Under the pieces are notes generated by a model, which searched no databases, was not told where the DNA came from, and saw nothing but the letters and a program-made list of their open reading frames with translations. From Diploscapter coronatus (Eukaryota; Nematoda; Chromadorea; Rhabditida; Rhabditidae), in NCBI GenBank assembly GCA_964036155.1, contig OZ038422.1, positions 54,087,201 through 54,151,200 of the forward strand: a stretch of DNA of 64,000 bases, in the 5' to 3' direction. Positions 35,810 through 47,743 of this stretch are shown in pieces (position 1 is the stretch's first letter; every line of letters starts with the position of its first letter). The translations under genes and the position numbers were made by a program.

Positions 35810-38800
35810 TCTGCTAACGAATCTGGATAATTACGTCAGGGAGGACAGAATCAACCAATTCTGAATTATTTTGATTGAATAACTTATTTGCTTACAGGTA
35901 ATTTATCTTCTTTTCTTTTATTGATAAATTAATTTGATGCAAATGTTTACCTTCTTGAATTCTATCTCATATCTCAAATTATGTCTTCTCGAATGTCTAA
36001 AATGTACGGGGAAATTTTTTTCTAAATTCACAATTTCATTCTACACAAGTTTTATGTCATTTAATGTGACATGTTGTATATAATTAATCGAATTGAAATA
36101 AATCGTTGATGTAAAGAAAAAAAATCTTATTCATTATATAGCTTGTAGAAGAAATAATGCAGACCTGACCTGTAAAACGGATTTTTTTGTCGATTTCAAG
36201 GGTATAATCAGTTTCATTAATTCATTTTTTTTATTCTACACGAGTCAGTTCTACATCAGTAAACATGACTTCTAAAATTGATAGGTTTGAACTTAGTCTT
36301 AAAAGTATAATTATACCTTGAATTGTCATTTTCCGAAACGAGAATGTATATTTTCAGTTTCTTAATTTATTTTTCATCAAATAATGAGTCTGCTTGTTCT
36401 TTGAATTGAGCCAGGAGATTATTTATTTTTGCATTTAGTCAATGCAATAGATAGTCTGTGCTTGATATTAGATGAAATGATACAATGAGTCATGGTATCA
36501 TCAAGCAGATTAGGTTGTTCTGATTTGTGTAATGATGGACAATTTTATATAGTTGATCTATAATCATTTTATCAAGATGCTGCATCATTAATTGTACTAA
36601 GGTCATTAGTTTCCTGTTGTTTGAACATTTGATTTCTACCATGTCTTACAGTTGTTCCTATATCATTTCGTGCTCCCCCGTGCTTGTGCCAACAACCATT
36701 CTTTTTCTCTTCTTCTGCATTGTTTGCAAGTGATCAGTTTGTTGTTGTAATCGACTTGAGAATCAATCAGTTCATTCGACTTGGTCCCTGATTAGTCTTG
36801 TCCTCCCTGCCTTCTTCTCATCACTTCATTTCCCGTAAGGTTTCTTTCGTTTCAGTCTGTGTCGAATTGATCAGATTAACTCGTTTACCTGCGTTTCTAC
36901 GTGCATTTTCAAGGAGAACTGATTGAGCTGAATGAGGAGTTGAATGATCTCTGAAATAGTGAATAGTCGAAGCACGCCAGGATGGAACCACACAAATCAT
37001 GTACGAAAAGCACAAAATTATGATGAACTGTAGATCGTAAAGAAGATCAGAAAATGTTTGAGCAGCATTAAATTTATCAAAGAACGACGATGATGATATA
37101 ATTTTTGAAACTTATAATTAGATAATCGTATTATCATGTTATTTTGAACAATATGAAGTAAATCAAATAAAACCATTACGATAGCACTGAACACAATATT
37201 TGATAAATTTGTATGCCAACTCATTATTTTCAAGGTAGTTAGAAAAAGAAATGAAAACCCCTTCCCTATTCAATCATCTAGTCCCACCTTCCGTTCTTCT
37301 TTATTCATCTTCTTTTCGCATTATTCGGAATGTTCTTTCACTCCAAATGATCTATTATATTCAGATAACATCATTTTAAAAAGAAATTCTATATTTGGTC
37401 ATTATTGTTCTTCGTGTTAGAGTTTGAGGAATCGACAAAGTGATGTTAAATTACCAACGAACATTCCCTTTTTCGGTAACTCTCAATTCTACTCTTTCAT
37501 TTTCAAATTATCGAGTGATGTATTTTTACGTGTTGTGCATCTGCATTTCGCTGCTCTTTTTGCATTGTTTACCCAACTCTTGACCATCTTCTCTTCCTTC
37601 TCTTCTTGTCCCTCAGGCGGTCACCTACACCATTGATCAACTATACGTGCATTCTCCTATTCAAGAAAATGACACTTTACATCTATTCCCGTCTACATTT
37701 TTGATTGTTTCGATTTTGTTTACCTTTCATATTTGCTGTACAAATCGTTACCTGCGCAGGTTATAGGCTCATGTAAAGAATAATGCCCTCCATACGTCAA
37801 TTGTGCTGCGATCATACGAATGACTGTTTATGGTAGAGCAGAGGGGTATTCCCTCAAATCGAGTTCAATTCGAGATCAGTACAGCCCTGCTCGTCAACTG
37901 GTAATGCTCCTATCCTCTCTAATCTGCGCACTATTTCCCTTTTCTATTGTGTTCTGTCTTCTCTCCTCTTTGTTGTGATTCCCTCTATCACCAGCTATTT
38001 TGAATGTATCGAGCAGGGGTGTGGTTGAGTCATGTTTTCGCCCAATTCCCCTATAAATTGCATCGTATGGGATACGCTGCTACGTGTGCTCTCTAGTTCT
38101 CAAAATTCGTCTCATCACTTTTTTAAAATCATTTTTTTACCAAAGTACTGTAGTTAAAAATAGAAAGATGCTTGCTGGTAAATGTTTCCCTTTGCTAATA
38201 GTTCTAAATTTTTAAAAAGCTGTGTATGTATTTTTTGTAAAGCGCTATTGTCTGAATTGTCTGCACTCGGTTTTGTTTCCCATTCTCCTCATCATTTTCA
38301 TATTTGTTCTGTTTCGATTCCTACTTACTCCGCCCATTTTGTAACGACTCAAGCAAATAATCTGTTGTACGAATCGTAAATATAAAAGCATTATGAAAAT
38401 GATCCCGAATCACTAGCCTTGACTACTGTAATTCTATAATTATCTTCTCTTCATACATTATTTATCCTTCTTACGAAAATCAGTTTTGTCTATTCCTATG
38501 ATTTATGCTTCAATAAAATTATCATTGCTGCAAAATCAAATTTCAAAGAAATCTCTACACAATTCATCGTATTACTCATTTTGCCATTGAATTCGGTCAA
38601 ATGTCCATGAATTCTCTTACACCGTGTCTGTCTTTCTACGTCTATCACAATGATCATGCGTACATATAAACTCGTCATCAATTGGTCTAACTTCTATTTT
38701 GAATCATTTTTCTTTCATGTCCATTTTTATTTATGCACATTGCCTACGTAAGTAGTAATCCTTTTTTCTCAGCGATTGTGATAAATTTCGACTCTTGAAA

Positions 38801-39157
38801 CCGGATTTCGACTATTCTACTATTCGATTTTTGAAATGTCGTCGCTCTGACTCGATTTTTCGTTGACATTCGATAATCCAATAATTCACTTACGTTACTA
38901 AACAACATGTTGCTATTTTCGTGAACAGTGAAGATCGAAAGAATAGTGCATAATTTTTCGTTGATGGTCTATCAACACTTCCTTGAACCATTTGGTTAAA
39001 ATTTGAAGATCATCTTATCCGACGTCAACAGCAACAACTTGATAACTTTAGTATGATCGCGCAGGAACAATAGATAACCCAGACATGAAACTTCTTGCAC
39101 TATTTCAAACTATTGTGAATTATCGTTGAACTTTTCGTAAAAATATTTTTTCCAGAA
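35810..39157. other. Intergenic region between farnesyltransferase and PiT genes
   Basis: About 3.3 kb without supported genes. An AATAAA near 36,098 is a plausible poly(A) signal for the farnesyltransferase transcript. The rest is AT-rich with a pyrimidine-rich patch around 37,900-38,000. Open frames are short and unsupported. Confidence 0.5.
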
Positions 39158-41784
39158 ATGGATACCACAACACTATTAACGACAATTGCAACTTCGATAG
39201 ATTTCGACCGATCCTCAGTGTTATGGGCCCTGATTGTGGGAGTGATCCTGGCCTTCCTGCTAGGTGCAGGAATGGGTGCAAATGATGTCAGTAACGCATT
39301 TGGGACTTCTGTCGGATCAAAGGTTGTCACGGTCATTCAAGCATACATTTTGGCCACCATATTCGAGACATTAGGAGCTGTGCTTGTAGGTAAGGAATAT
39401 CTCGAATAATGAAAAACAAACTTCCGAATCTAATTATCAAATTATTGCGTAGTCAGTAATTTCCCTTTCTAGCTTCACATAAGACTATTTAGCATGATCA
39501 AAATTACTATTCATCACTGATGGTTTTTCAATTATGCTAGATTTTAAACATAATTTAGCATGAGTGGTGATGCTATTTTTAATTCGTCTAATTGGGAGAA
39601 TAATATTACAAAAATAAGTTTTAACAAAAAAGGACAAACTAGGAATCGTTCATTTCAAATTTAGGGTGGTCTGTCACAGATACAATGCGAAAAGGAATTA
39701 TTGATACTTCACTCTATTCAAACGATGCTATGGAGCTTTTGGTCGGCCAAGTTGCTATACTTGGAGGTGGGACATTATAACTAGAAGTGTTGGATTGATC
39801 AAACGAAAAAGGGGAACAGTCGCTGTGCATCAAAATTTTTGGTGTGCAGTGGCACACACACACACGCACACACACTCATTAAAAATATGAAGAAAAAAAA
39901 AATAGCAGAATCGGACTATAACTTTTATAGTCATATTGAGACTTTTTCGTACTACAATGCCATGATAAATTCAAATTGTCAAAGTGTTGGAAGAAAAACC
40001 CGAATATAGTTTCCTCACGAAATAACTCTAGGCTGTGCAGCCTGGCTAATGCTAGCTACAGCATTTCACATGCCTGTTTCGACAACCCACTCCTTGATGG
40101 GAGCTACTCTGGGATTCTCACTGACTCGGAAAGGGTTTCAGGGAGTCCAGTGGAAGATGTTGGGGAAAGTGGGTAAGAATCAATGAATATCCAATCAATT
40201 TAGTATCTCGCATATTACAATTTAGTCGCCTCCTGGTTTGTCTCTCCTCTGCTGAGTGGAACAATTTCTGCAGTTCTCTATTGTCTTGTCGATCATCTAG
40301 TTTTGCGAAGAGTGAGTTTTTTTTTTTTTATTGGACAAAAACGATTAATAATTTTCTGGCGATTTAGGAACATCCGCTTGAGAGTGGTCTTCATTTGTTG
40401 CCAATTTTCTACTTCGCTTGCATAACCTTCATTACTTTTGCAGTAACTTACGATGGATCGAAATGTAAGTGCAACTTGTGTGACAGAAAGATAGATGAGT
40501 AAAAATAGTCCGATAATCCTTCTAATGACAAATAACACCGACTAGCACTACCGTACTTTTGTTAGGTTAATCTTGAACAATGATGTTCTATGATTTATAC
40601 CTGCAACTCATAAAATGCTCTTTCAGTGCTGTACCTGGACAGACTCGCTGTGTGGCAATCCATTTTGATCGCTTTGGGCTTTGGCATAGTTACGGCTCTC
40701 ATAATTCAATTCATCGTCAAACCACGACTTCGTGCCAGAATTGCCAACAGTTAGCCCAACGAGCAATATGAAACTCAGTGATTTGTCATATTTCAGGCTC
40801 ATCCAACCATAATATCAAACAGATGGAAACAGTGGAGTCGGAAACCGAGAAGAAAATCGATGTTGAATCGCAAACTACTAAACGCTCATCTGGTACTAAA
40901 ACAAATTCATAGCGAATTTCGAATTGATATTCTCAGGCATAAAGTCGTTCTTCAACTGGCTGCTGCCCGACAGAACGAGAGAGAGCTGTCCTGAAACAGT
41001 CCGATTGTTCGGCACGATCCAGCTGTTCACTGCTTGCTGTGCTGGATTTGCACATGGAGCGAATGATGTTAGGTAATATCGAAAACAAAATAATACCGTT
41101 TGAACATAACATTTCAGTAATGCGATTGCTCCACTGGCAGCACTGATTTCGATTTACAAGAGTAAAAACGTGCAGCAAAATGAAGAGGTGCCAATTTACG
41201 TCATTCTTTATGGCGTGCTCGCCATCTGTGCTGGATTATGGCTGCTAGGACATAGAGTCATAAAGACTGTCGGAACGAAAATGAGCGAAATCAATCCGGC
41301 CAGGTTTGACTAATTTGAAATCGATTTGAGACCATCCCATTCAATTCAGCGGGTTTACGATCGAATTCGGAGCAGCGATGACAGCGCTGCTCGCGAGTAA
41401 AGCTGGTCTTCCCATAAGCACGACACACTGTTTGGTAAGCATATGATATCATCCTAAGGATTTTTTATGAGAGAAATAAAATGATGTTAGATATTTCGAA
41501 ATATTCATACTCTTGCTAGCCTAGCTTTTAATACCATAATTATTCGAAGATAAGTTGCTTTTTTTAGAAATTAAAATGAAGTTTAGGTCGGCTCAGTCGT
41601 GATCGTAGGAATTGTCAAGTCTCGTGACGGAGTCAAATGGGGAATATTTAGAAATATCATCATTTCATGGGTCGTTACTCTCCCAGTTTCAGGTGGGCTA
41701 TTATTTTATTCGCCATTTAATTTATTTCAAATTTCAGGGTTGATATCAGCAGGTATTATGTATCTGATCGGTTTCTCACTGTGA
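39158..41784 (+). CDS. PiT-family (SLC20) sodium-dependent phosphate transporter
   Basis: Twelve exons sum to 1,437 nt, or 478 residues. They run from the ATG at 39158, two bases after an acceptor-like TTTTTCCAG that fits trans-splicing, to the TGA at 41782-41784. Both halves carry the PiT signature: [16 protein letters not shown] (residues about 40-55) and [14 protein letters not shown] (about 332-345). Each is in a hydrophobic hairpin, with the paired P-(V/I)-STTH motifs MPVSTTHSL and LPISTTHCL in the following segments. About ten to twelve membrane segments flank a polar, probably cytoplasmic loop (residues about 245-300, [18 protein letters not shown]). The family moves inorganic phosphate with sodium across the plasma membrane. 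Worms have several paralogues, so I give no symbol. All splice junctions are GT-AG and in phase. Confidence 0.93.
39806..39880. repeat. Dispersed hairpin repeat copy 2 plus (CA)n tract
   Basis: It lies in the second intron of the phosphate transporter gene. About 50 bases match the reverse complement of 11,515-11,565 (core GGGGAACAGTCGCTGTGCA, then CAAAATTTTTGGTGTGCA). A near-pure CA dinucleotide run of about 27 bases follows at about 39,852-39,878. Confidence 0.5.
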
Positions 41785-42814
41785 TCTGCCTCTTTTTCTT
41801 TTAAATATCAATATCATGGTTTTATGTGCCTTTGTAGAACATAGCCAATACTTACTGATGCTCTGTGTCATGTGTTTCTCCTGCCTCTAGAACATAGAAA
41901 ATTCAAGTGTCTTCAATAATAATAACCAGGAGTAATTATGATTAGTCGATTCTATTCCATTGCATTTAGTCTCAATTTCATTACGGCTTTAATTGTTTAT
42001 TATTTAAAAGGAAAGCTGTGATATGGAAATTGCATGAGTCTTTGAAAACACAATTCTAATAACCAGCGAAAATATTGTTCAATTTGTCAAAATCATGCTT
42101 CCTTCTAGTTATCACTTTATCTGATGTTTGTAAATTATTGTCGGTGCATAATGATCAATATTATGTTATATTTACGAATGATGATTGAAAATAAATTCTT
42201 TTTCTAATTTTTCCATAATTGTCCGTTGTTCGTTTTGACACGACAAAGCAGACGACTTTGTGTCAAGAAATTGGAAATTGCAGAAGAAATAGCCCTATGG
42301 AAGCAGTGGAAGATACATTGCAAAGGGGGTAGAAAATGCAGAGTTGCATCTACTAGAAAAGACCACACATAAACGTCTGAAACCACAATCCGACGGACAA
42401 AATGATCTGCAAGAAAGACTAATCTTCCTCATTTTAAACCAATGACCGATCCCAGAGACATAGTGAATTCTAATTTATTCTGCCTAATTATTGTTGTCAC
42501 GTTCTCTTTGAAGTGCTTATCAAACACGTATGAAGAGGCGATTTACAAGAAGTTATTCATAAATTACAACCATATATTTTTAATTCATATGCGAAACTCA
42601 TTCCTTAACCTTATAGATAAAATCAGTTAGCATAGGAGAATGCACGATTGTGGAGGTCAGTGATGATGATAACCGAGGACCGAAAGAAAGGGAAAGAAAC
42701 CTGTTCTGTCTTCGACTAATCGAGGAAATTGATCCGCGTGCCATACGCCTTCCCTAGCCTATTCTATGCTAGTATTATTTTAGCTGACGATTACTCGCTT
42801 TTTCTTTTAAAATA
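41785..42814. other. Intergenic region
   Basis: About 1 kb between the phosphate transporter and the ankyrin gene. It probably holds the transporter 3' UTR; an AAATAAATTC poly(A)-like motif lies near 42,189-42,198. No gene is supported. Confidence 0.5.
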
Positions 42815-45800
42815 ATGTATTCTTCCGATAATAAATCGCTAAATGATATATTTTACTATGCTTCCGAGGGAACTCAGGTACGAATAAGACAAACTCATTT
42901 TCAAATTTATTTTGATCGATAGAATGATTTGGATCGAATAATCAAGAATCAAAACAATTGGTTTCATCAGCGAGATCACAGGGGAAGAACACCTGCAATG
43001 TATGCGGCTATGTCGGACAATATCAAGAACTTCATGTATCTCATTAGGTAAAAATTAAGCAATTTAGTAAACATTTCCAAATCAACAGATTAAAGACGAA
43101 AATATAAACTATGCGAAAAATTTAATTATCAGTGGAACGAGAAGAGCCAGATATTTGAGTGAAAATGAACTAGAATTGCATAGATCAGATTGGCAACAGC
43201 AGGTCGTCACATACCCATTCTGCACCGACTGCTTATTGCACGTGTTACCGATGCTCTAATATTCATCGATAATATAACAAATTAAGTATTCTGTCGAGAA
43301 CGACTCAATCAATATACACTTCTAGCATGCAGTTAAAGTTATAACTGAATGTTAAAATTGATATAAATTGTGTCCTTCTATTTAGAGTAGACGAACTTAC
43401 AGTGCATTGCGCATTCATTATATCGCAACCATAAACAGCTGAAGTCGCTGTAACTCCATTCGAACTGGCCTCTGCGTACGTTCTAATGAAAAATCATGGA
43501 TTGGTTTAATTATATCTAAAATTTCCTACTTATAGCAATAATTATCACTAGCAGAACAATTCGCCGGCTTCAAATAATCTAAACTCTTTCCATCATTTGC
43601 GCCTAAATATTTCACCAATTCAAATGAACAAATCAATTATTTTACCATAATTGCATCGGAGAGAATAAGCAATGACGCACGCAGAAGCGAATGCAAAATA
43701 TCTCAATAGCGAAGAAGTGTTCATTACTTCAAATTGAAATTGTAAGCAATGAGAAACCAAGAAGATTCCTTTTATAGCGACTATTACAGTACATGACCTC
43801 ATCATGGCAACGAGGCATTTTCGTATTTTATGCACAATTTTCGAATCGTGCAGACTTTGCATAGGGGCTTTCCGGCTTCGAATCATTTTGCAATGACACT
43901 CATTAATAGGCTTTAAAATCAGTGAGTAAGAAAGTTTAGTAGTACAAAAGCCGAAGAGGTCGAATTATTTTTGTGTGATGTGAGAAAAGCCGCAGACATT
44001 GATAAGGATTGGATTGCCATTTGTAATGCAGGAAACACTCATAGTGCAAACTGATTAATAATGCTGTGATAAAATTAACGCGAAATTAATGCATTGCACA
44101 ACTATTCGAAAAGATTTGTGCAAAGAGAGTGCTAAAACTCTAGATAATGGTACAAGCTTCGACAGAAAATTTTCGGAGTAAAGATGAAATCAAAGTTTGA
44201 ATGAAACTCTACTTTGCAGGAAAGGAGAATCGCTAAAGGCTGTTGACAACAACGAAGCTACGATACTTCACTGGGCAACTCACTGTGGATCTGTAAAAGT
44301 GTGTCAAGAACATCATAGCGCTAAAATTTTACAAGTGGATATTGAAAATTGATTAACGCTACACAATAGTCATTTTTAACAGTTCAGATTTGGTTAAAAT
44401 GTGATTATGAGTACATCAATTAGGTTCGATGTTTTCATATTCCGTGAATAATTTAATCAATTTTCAAATAAATATCACTCTAGCTATTGTCTAATTCTAG
44501 GTGATCCAATATATTCTGCAGAACAACAAATCTCCTGCTGGTTATCCACCTCCATTCCTCATTCCTGACAAAGAAGGAGTTCGTTCATTTATCGTTTTCA
44601 AAATGAAGATCAACTTTAGGTTACACCACTTCATATATCATGCACCAAGGCTAGTGCAAAAATACTCAAAGTACGGAAATTAATAATTAAAAAATCATTA
44701 GTTATTTAGCTGTTCATAAACGAAATAACAGCTGATGACAATGTGTATGAGAAGGCACAAGAAAGACGAGGTCGATCGCCTCTGCACTTCGCTGCTTCCA
44801 GGGCGAGTCTCGATGCTGTCAGAACTATCTTGGGTATCAGCCATTAAATTACTCTTCTAAATGAATGATGGAACGTTTCAGAATCAGACAAACTCGGCCT
44901 TCCGGTGGATCAGAAAGACAAATTCGGCCTGACTCCACTGATGTGTGCAGTTGGAGTTGTTCTTCCACAGGCTGTAGATGTCTGTCGATTACTGGCGAAG
45001 AGGAAGACTGTAGCTATTTCTGCTAGGCAAATAAGCCATTTCTAATGATCCAAGGATGATTTTTTCAGAAACAGAGATGGACAAACTGCGTTACACTTGG
45101 CTGTGGCTGCAAACAATAGGCCGGTCGTGGAACTGTTCGTCAAGGAACTGGGAGTTCAACTTGAGGTCAGCTTTAAGCAAAACTTATGAGTACATGGAGT
45201 ATGGGATAGTGGCGAGTGAAAGTTTGAAAACGCAATATTTTCAACCTACGCCTGAACTATTTTCTTATCATAGCTCAATCTGGATGAAATTTGACACGAA
45301 TGTATTGAGTCAACTAAATTACGCAATCTAGATGTATTTTAGCCGGGTTGACTCACTTCAGACTTATGAATTGACCATCTCTAAATTCTCGCGCGTTCCA
45401 CATTATTGTTTGCAACTGCATAATATGACATGCTAGGAGAAAAATTAACGATTAGCTTTGACTCGCTTCTAATTATATAATTTCATTCATCTCTAGGTAT
45501 TTGACAACGAAAATAGAACTCCGTTACATTATGGTGCAGAACAAGGCAACGAAGAAATCGTGCAGTTGCTACTCGATCACGGAGCTAGGAATATTACAAG
45601 GCAAATTTGGTGTTATTTGTAAAATTGCTTTTTAACTCTTACAGAGACTCGTATGGAGTGACGCCTGCTCATTACGCTGCGCAATTTAGTGTCAAGTGCC
45701 TTGACAGAATATTGCAGAAGTCTAATATCACTGTAAGACAAATGAAGAGCAAATTATTCCGACAAATATACAAATATTATACAGGAAGTGAAGGACAACG

Positions 45801-47285
45801 AGCACAGGTCGTGTTTGATGTGGGCAGTTTGTGCAGGCAATGAAGAGGCCATCGAATATCTCATTAGGATATCTTCTCCGGAAAGAACCGCCATGGTAGA
45901 AAATTCATTCTTTTGAGGGGTTTGCACATTTGCCAAAGAAACGATATTCACCAATGAAATGCAAAGTTAGAATTTGTTGTCATCCCCAATCAAAAGAAAT
46001 GAGGGATATCATCTATCTTGCAAAATAGGAATATATCGAATCCTTAGGATATTCGAGGATTCACTGCTTTGCATCTATCAGCCATGGTTGGGAATGAAAA
46101 TATCTGCAAGCTGCTCTCCAAACAAGGATGGTCTATCACGGTATTCAAGCAATTTCTTCAATTAACACAATTTGAAGTTTAATCTCAGGCACCTGATAAA
46201 TCTCACAACAGTCCTCTACATTTAGCAGCAGGTCGTGGCCATACTGATGTCGTCAGATTCCTCGTTACATCAGGAGCCAATATGAATGAAAGAGATGCTA
46301 TGGAGAGGCATAAAACTCTTTTGGAAACGATGAAATTTGATCATCTCATTTTAGAACTCCTGTATTCTGGGCTTGTTTGGGCGGTCAATCACATACTTTG
46401 TATTGCATGATCAAGGAAATGAGTTTCGAGTGGAGAACTATGGGGTAAGAAAATTGATTAGTTTGAAGAAAAAAACGTAATTTAGAGAAGAGCATAACCC
46501 TATTTGGGATGCTCTAGGAAGAACACTGCTGCATGCTTCTGCATTTGCTGGGTCATCAGCATGCATAAATGTGCTGCTGAATATTGAGGAAGAAGATGGA
46601 TGTTTGAGTAAACCGTTAGTCGGATATAAAGATAAGGAAGGTGATGATTTGAACATTTGAAATTGCCGTTTTTTATCATTCAATTACATTTTAAAATACT
46701 TATCTTTTCAATAATTGGATGATTTTTAAGGCAAAACAGCACTTCACGAAGGTAATTTTATTCCATTTTATGTCCTATTTTGGTTAAGGTATTTCAACAA
46801 TGATTCTTTTAGCATGTAACCGTGGCAGGTTAGACTGTGTACTTGCATTGCTGAGAGGAGGTTCTGCCATCAACACATTAGATAAGAGTGGGAGGACGCC
46901 GCTCGATACGGCTACTGAGCAGCATCATCAAGCGGTATTTGTTCGATTTGTATTTAGTGTGAAGAAAGAGGATTCATTTGGTATCTTTTGACTATAATGA
47001 TATCTCGGTTATTTATTCGATAGAATTTTCTTAAATTCAGAAAATTAACGTTTGGATTTTAACAGAAAGGAAATCGTTTAAAAAATTAGAAATTGTTCAA
47101 CTCTATTGCTTTAGATAATCATGCACCTGCGAACTCAGGATGCATTGACAGCGACAGAACTACAAGAACAGGCAGCGAAAGTCATTCAGCGATGGTGGAA
47201 ACCGATATTCAGTCAGGAAAAGGAGAGGAGAGCGACTTCGGTTAGGAATCTAGTGAGGCAATACAACACGCACCAAAGACCGTGA
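42815..47285 (+). CDS. Inversin-like ankyrin-repeat protein with C-terminal IQ motif
   Basis: Seventeen exons from the ATG at 42815 to the TGA at 47283-47285 sum to 1,785 nt (594 residues). Twelve or more ankyrin repeats are visible, for example HQRDHRGRTPAMYAAMSDN, RRGRSPLHFAASRASLDAV, NRDGQTALHLAVAANNRPV, ENRTPLHYGAEQGNEEIV, SYGVTPAHYAAQ, RGFTALHLSAMVGN, SHNSPLHLAAGRGHTDVV and SGRTPLDTATEQ. The tail has an IQ calmodulin-binding motif (AAKVIQRWWKPIFSQ) and a basic end. This layout resembles inversin/NPHP2, which in worms and vertebrates marks part of the ciliary axoneme; orthology is inferred from architecture only. Three introns begin with GC rather than GT (45027-45068, 45601-45644, 46308-46354), each splitting an Arg codon after AG. 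Exon 15 (46731-46751) is only 21 nt. Intron 2 contains an antisense gene. Confidence 0.85.
43109..43724 (-). CDS. Ly6/uPAR-type (ET-module) small GPI-anchored protein, nested antisense gene
   Basis: Four minus-strand exons, 43724-43646, 43602-43530, 43482-43401 and 43219-43109, sum to 345 nt, or 114 residues. All joins are GT-AG and in phase. It starts with a signal peptide (LLRYFAFASACVIAYS), followed at once by LRCNYG, the usual first cysteine of nematode three-finger proteins. Then come NCSASDNYCYK, VYGCDIMNAQC and the diagnostic C-terminal cluster TCCCQSDLCN. It ends in a hydrophobic tail (FSLKYLALLVPLIIKFFA) that looks like a GPI-attachment signal. Such proteins sit on the outer cell surface; relatives modulate ion channels or receptors, but this one's partner is unknown. 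The whole gene lies inside the second intron (43048-44219) of the ankyrin gene, on the opposite strand. The first ATG was chosen because it directly precedes the signal peptide. Confidence 0.8.
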
Positions 47286-47743
47286 ACTTAGTTGGTTAGA
47301 TGCAAAATTAGGAGATTTCAATCGTTTGTTAACTTTCTTCACATTCAAAGATAAATTAATTCATTTTATCTAACTTCTTACAGACACATCATGTTTGTTG
47401 AATATTAACCCGTCTTTCAGAGAATCACATAGGTTTGAGTGTTTTGGGAGTTTTGCCAACTCGTTTGAAGTCTTTGTCACTGAACACACTGCCAGTTGTC
47501 TTCCTGGGGTTCGGCTCACGCAGGCCTACATTTTTCATTATTCAAGTTCGAATGAATTCATATCCAGGAAAAATATTAGCGAGATGTTTCATCCCGTTAT
47601 TCTTCGTGAATATGATTGCATATGGCTTTCGAAAATGCATAAAGTTATTAAGAAGTGCTTTTCTTCATCTCAACAACAATAATATCTTCTTCTACAAAAG
47701 AAATTTGTAGAAGTTGCTTTCATTTTCTTTTGAAATTGTAAAA
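47286..47743. other. Convergent intergenic region
   Basis: About 460 bp between the 3' ends of the ankyrin gene and the lysine-rich protein gene. Open frames exist on the plus strand (about 47,395-47,710) but have no splice or family support. Probably 3' UTRs. Confidence 0.5.

Noticed and set aside
39850..39880. CA dinucleotide run as a possible CRISPR or satellite
   Set aside because: A simple microsatellite in an intron; no repeat-spacer structure.
47395..47710. Overlapping plus-strand frames after the ankyrin gene
   Set aside because: Located between two convergent gene ends, with no splice sites or family similarity; likely 3' UTR.
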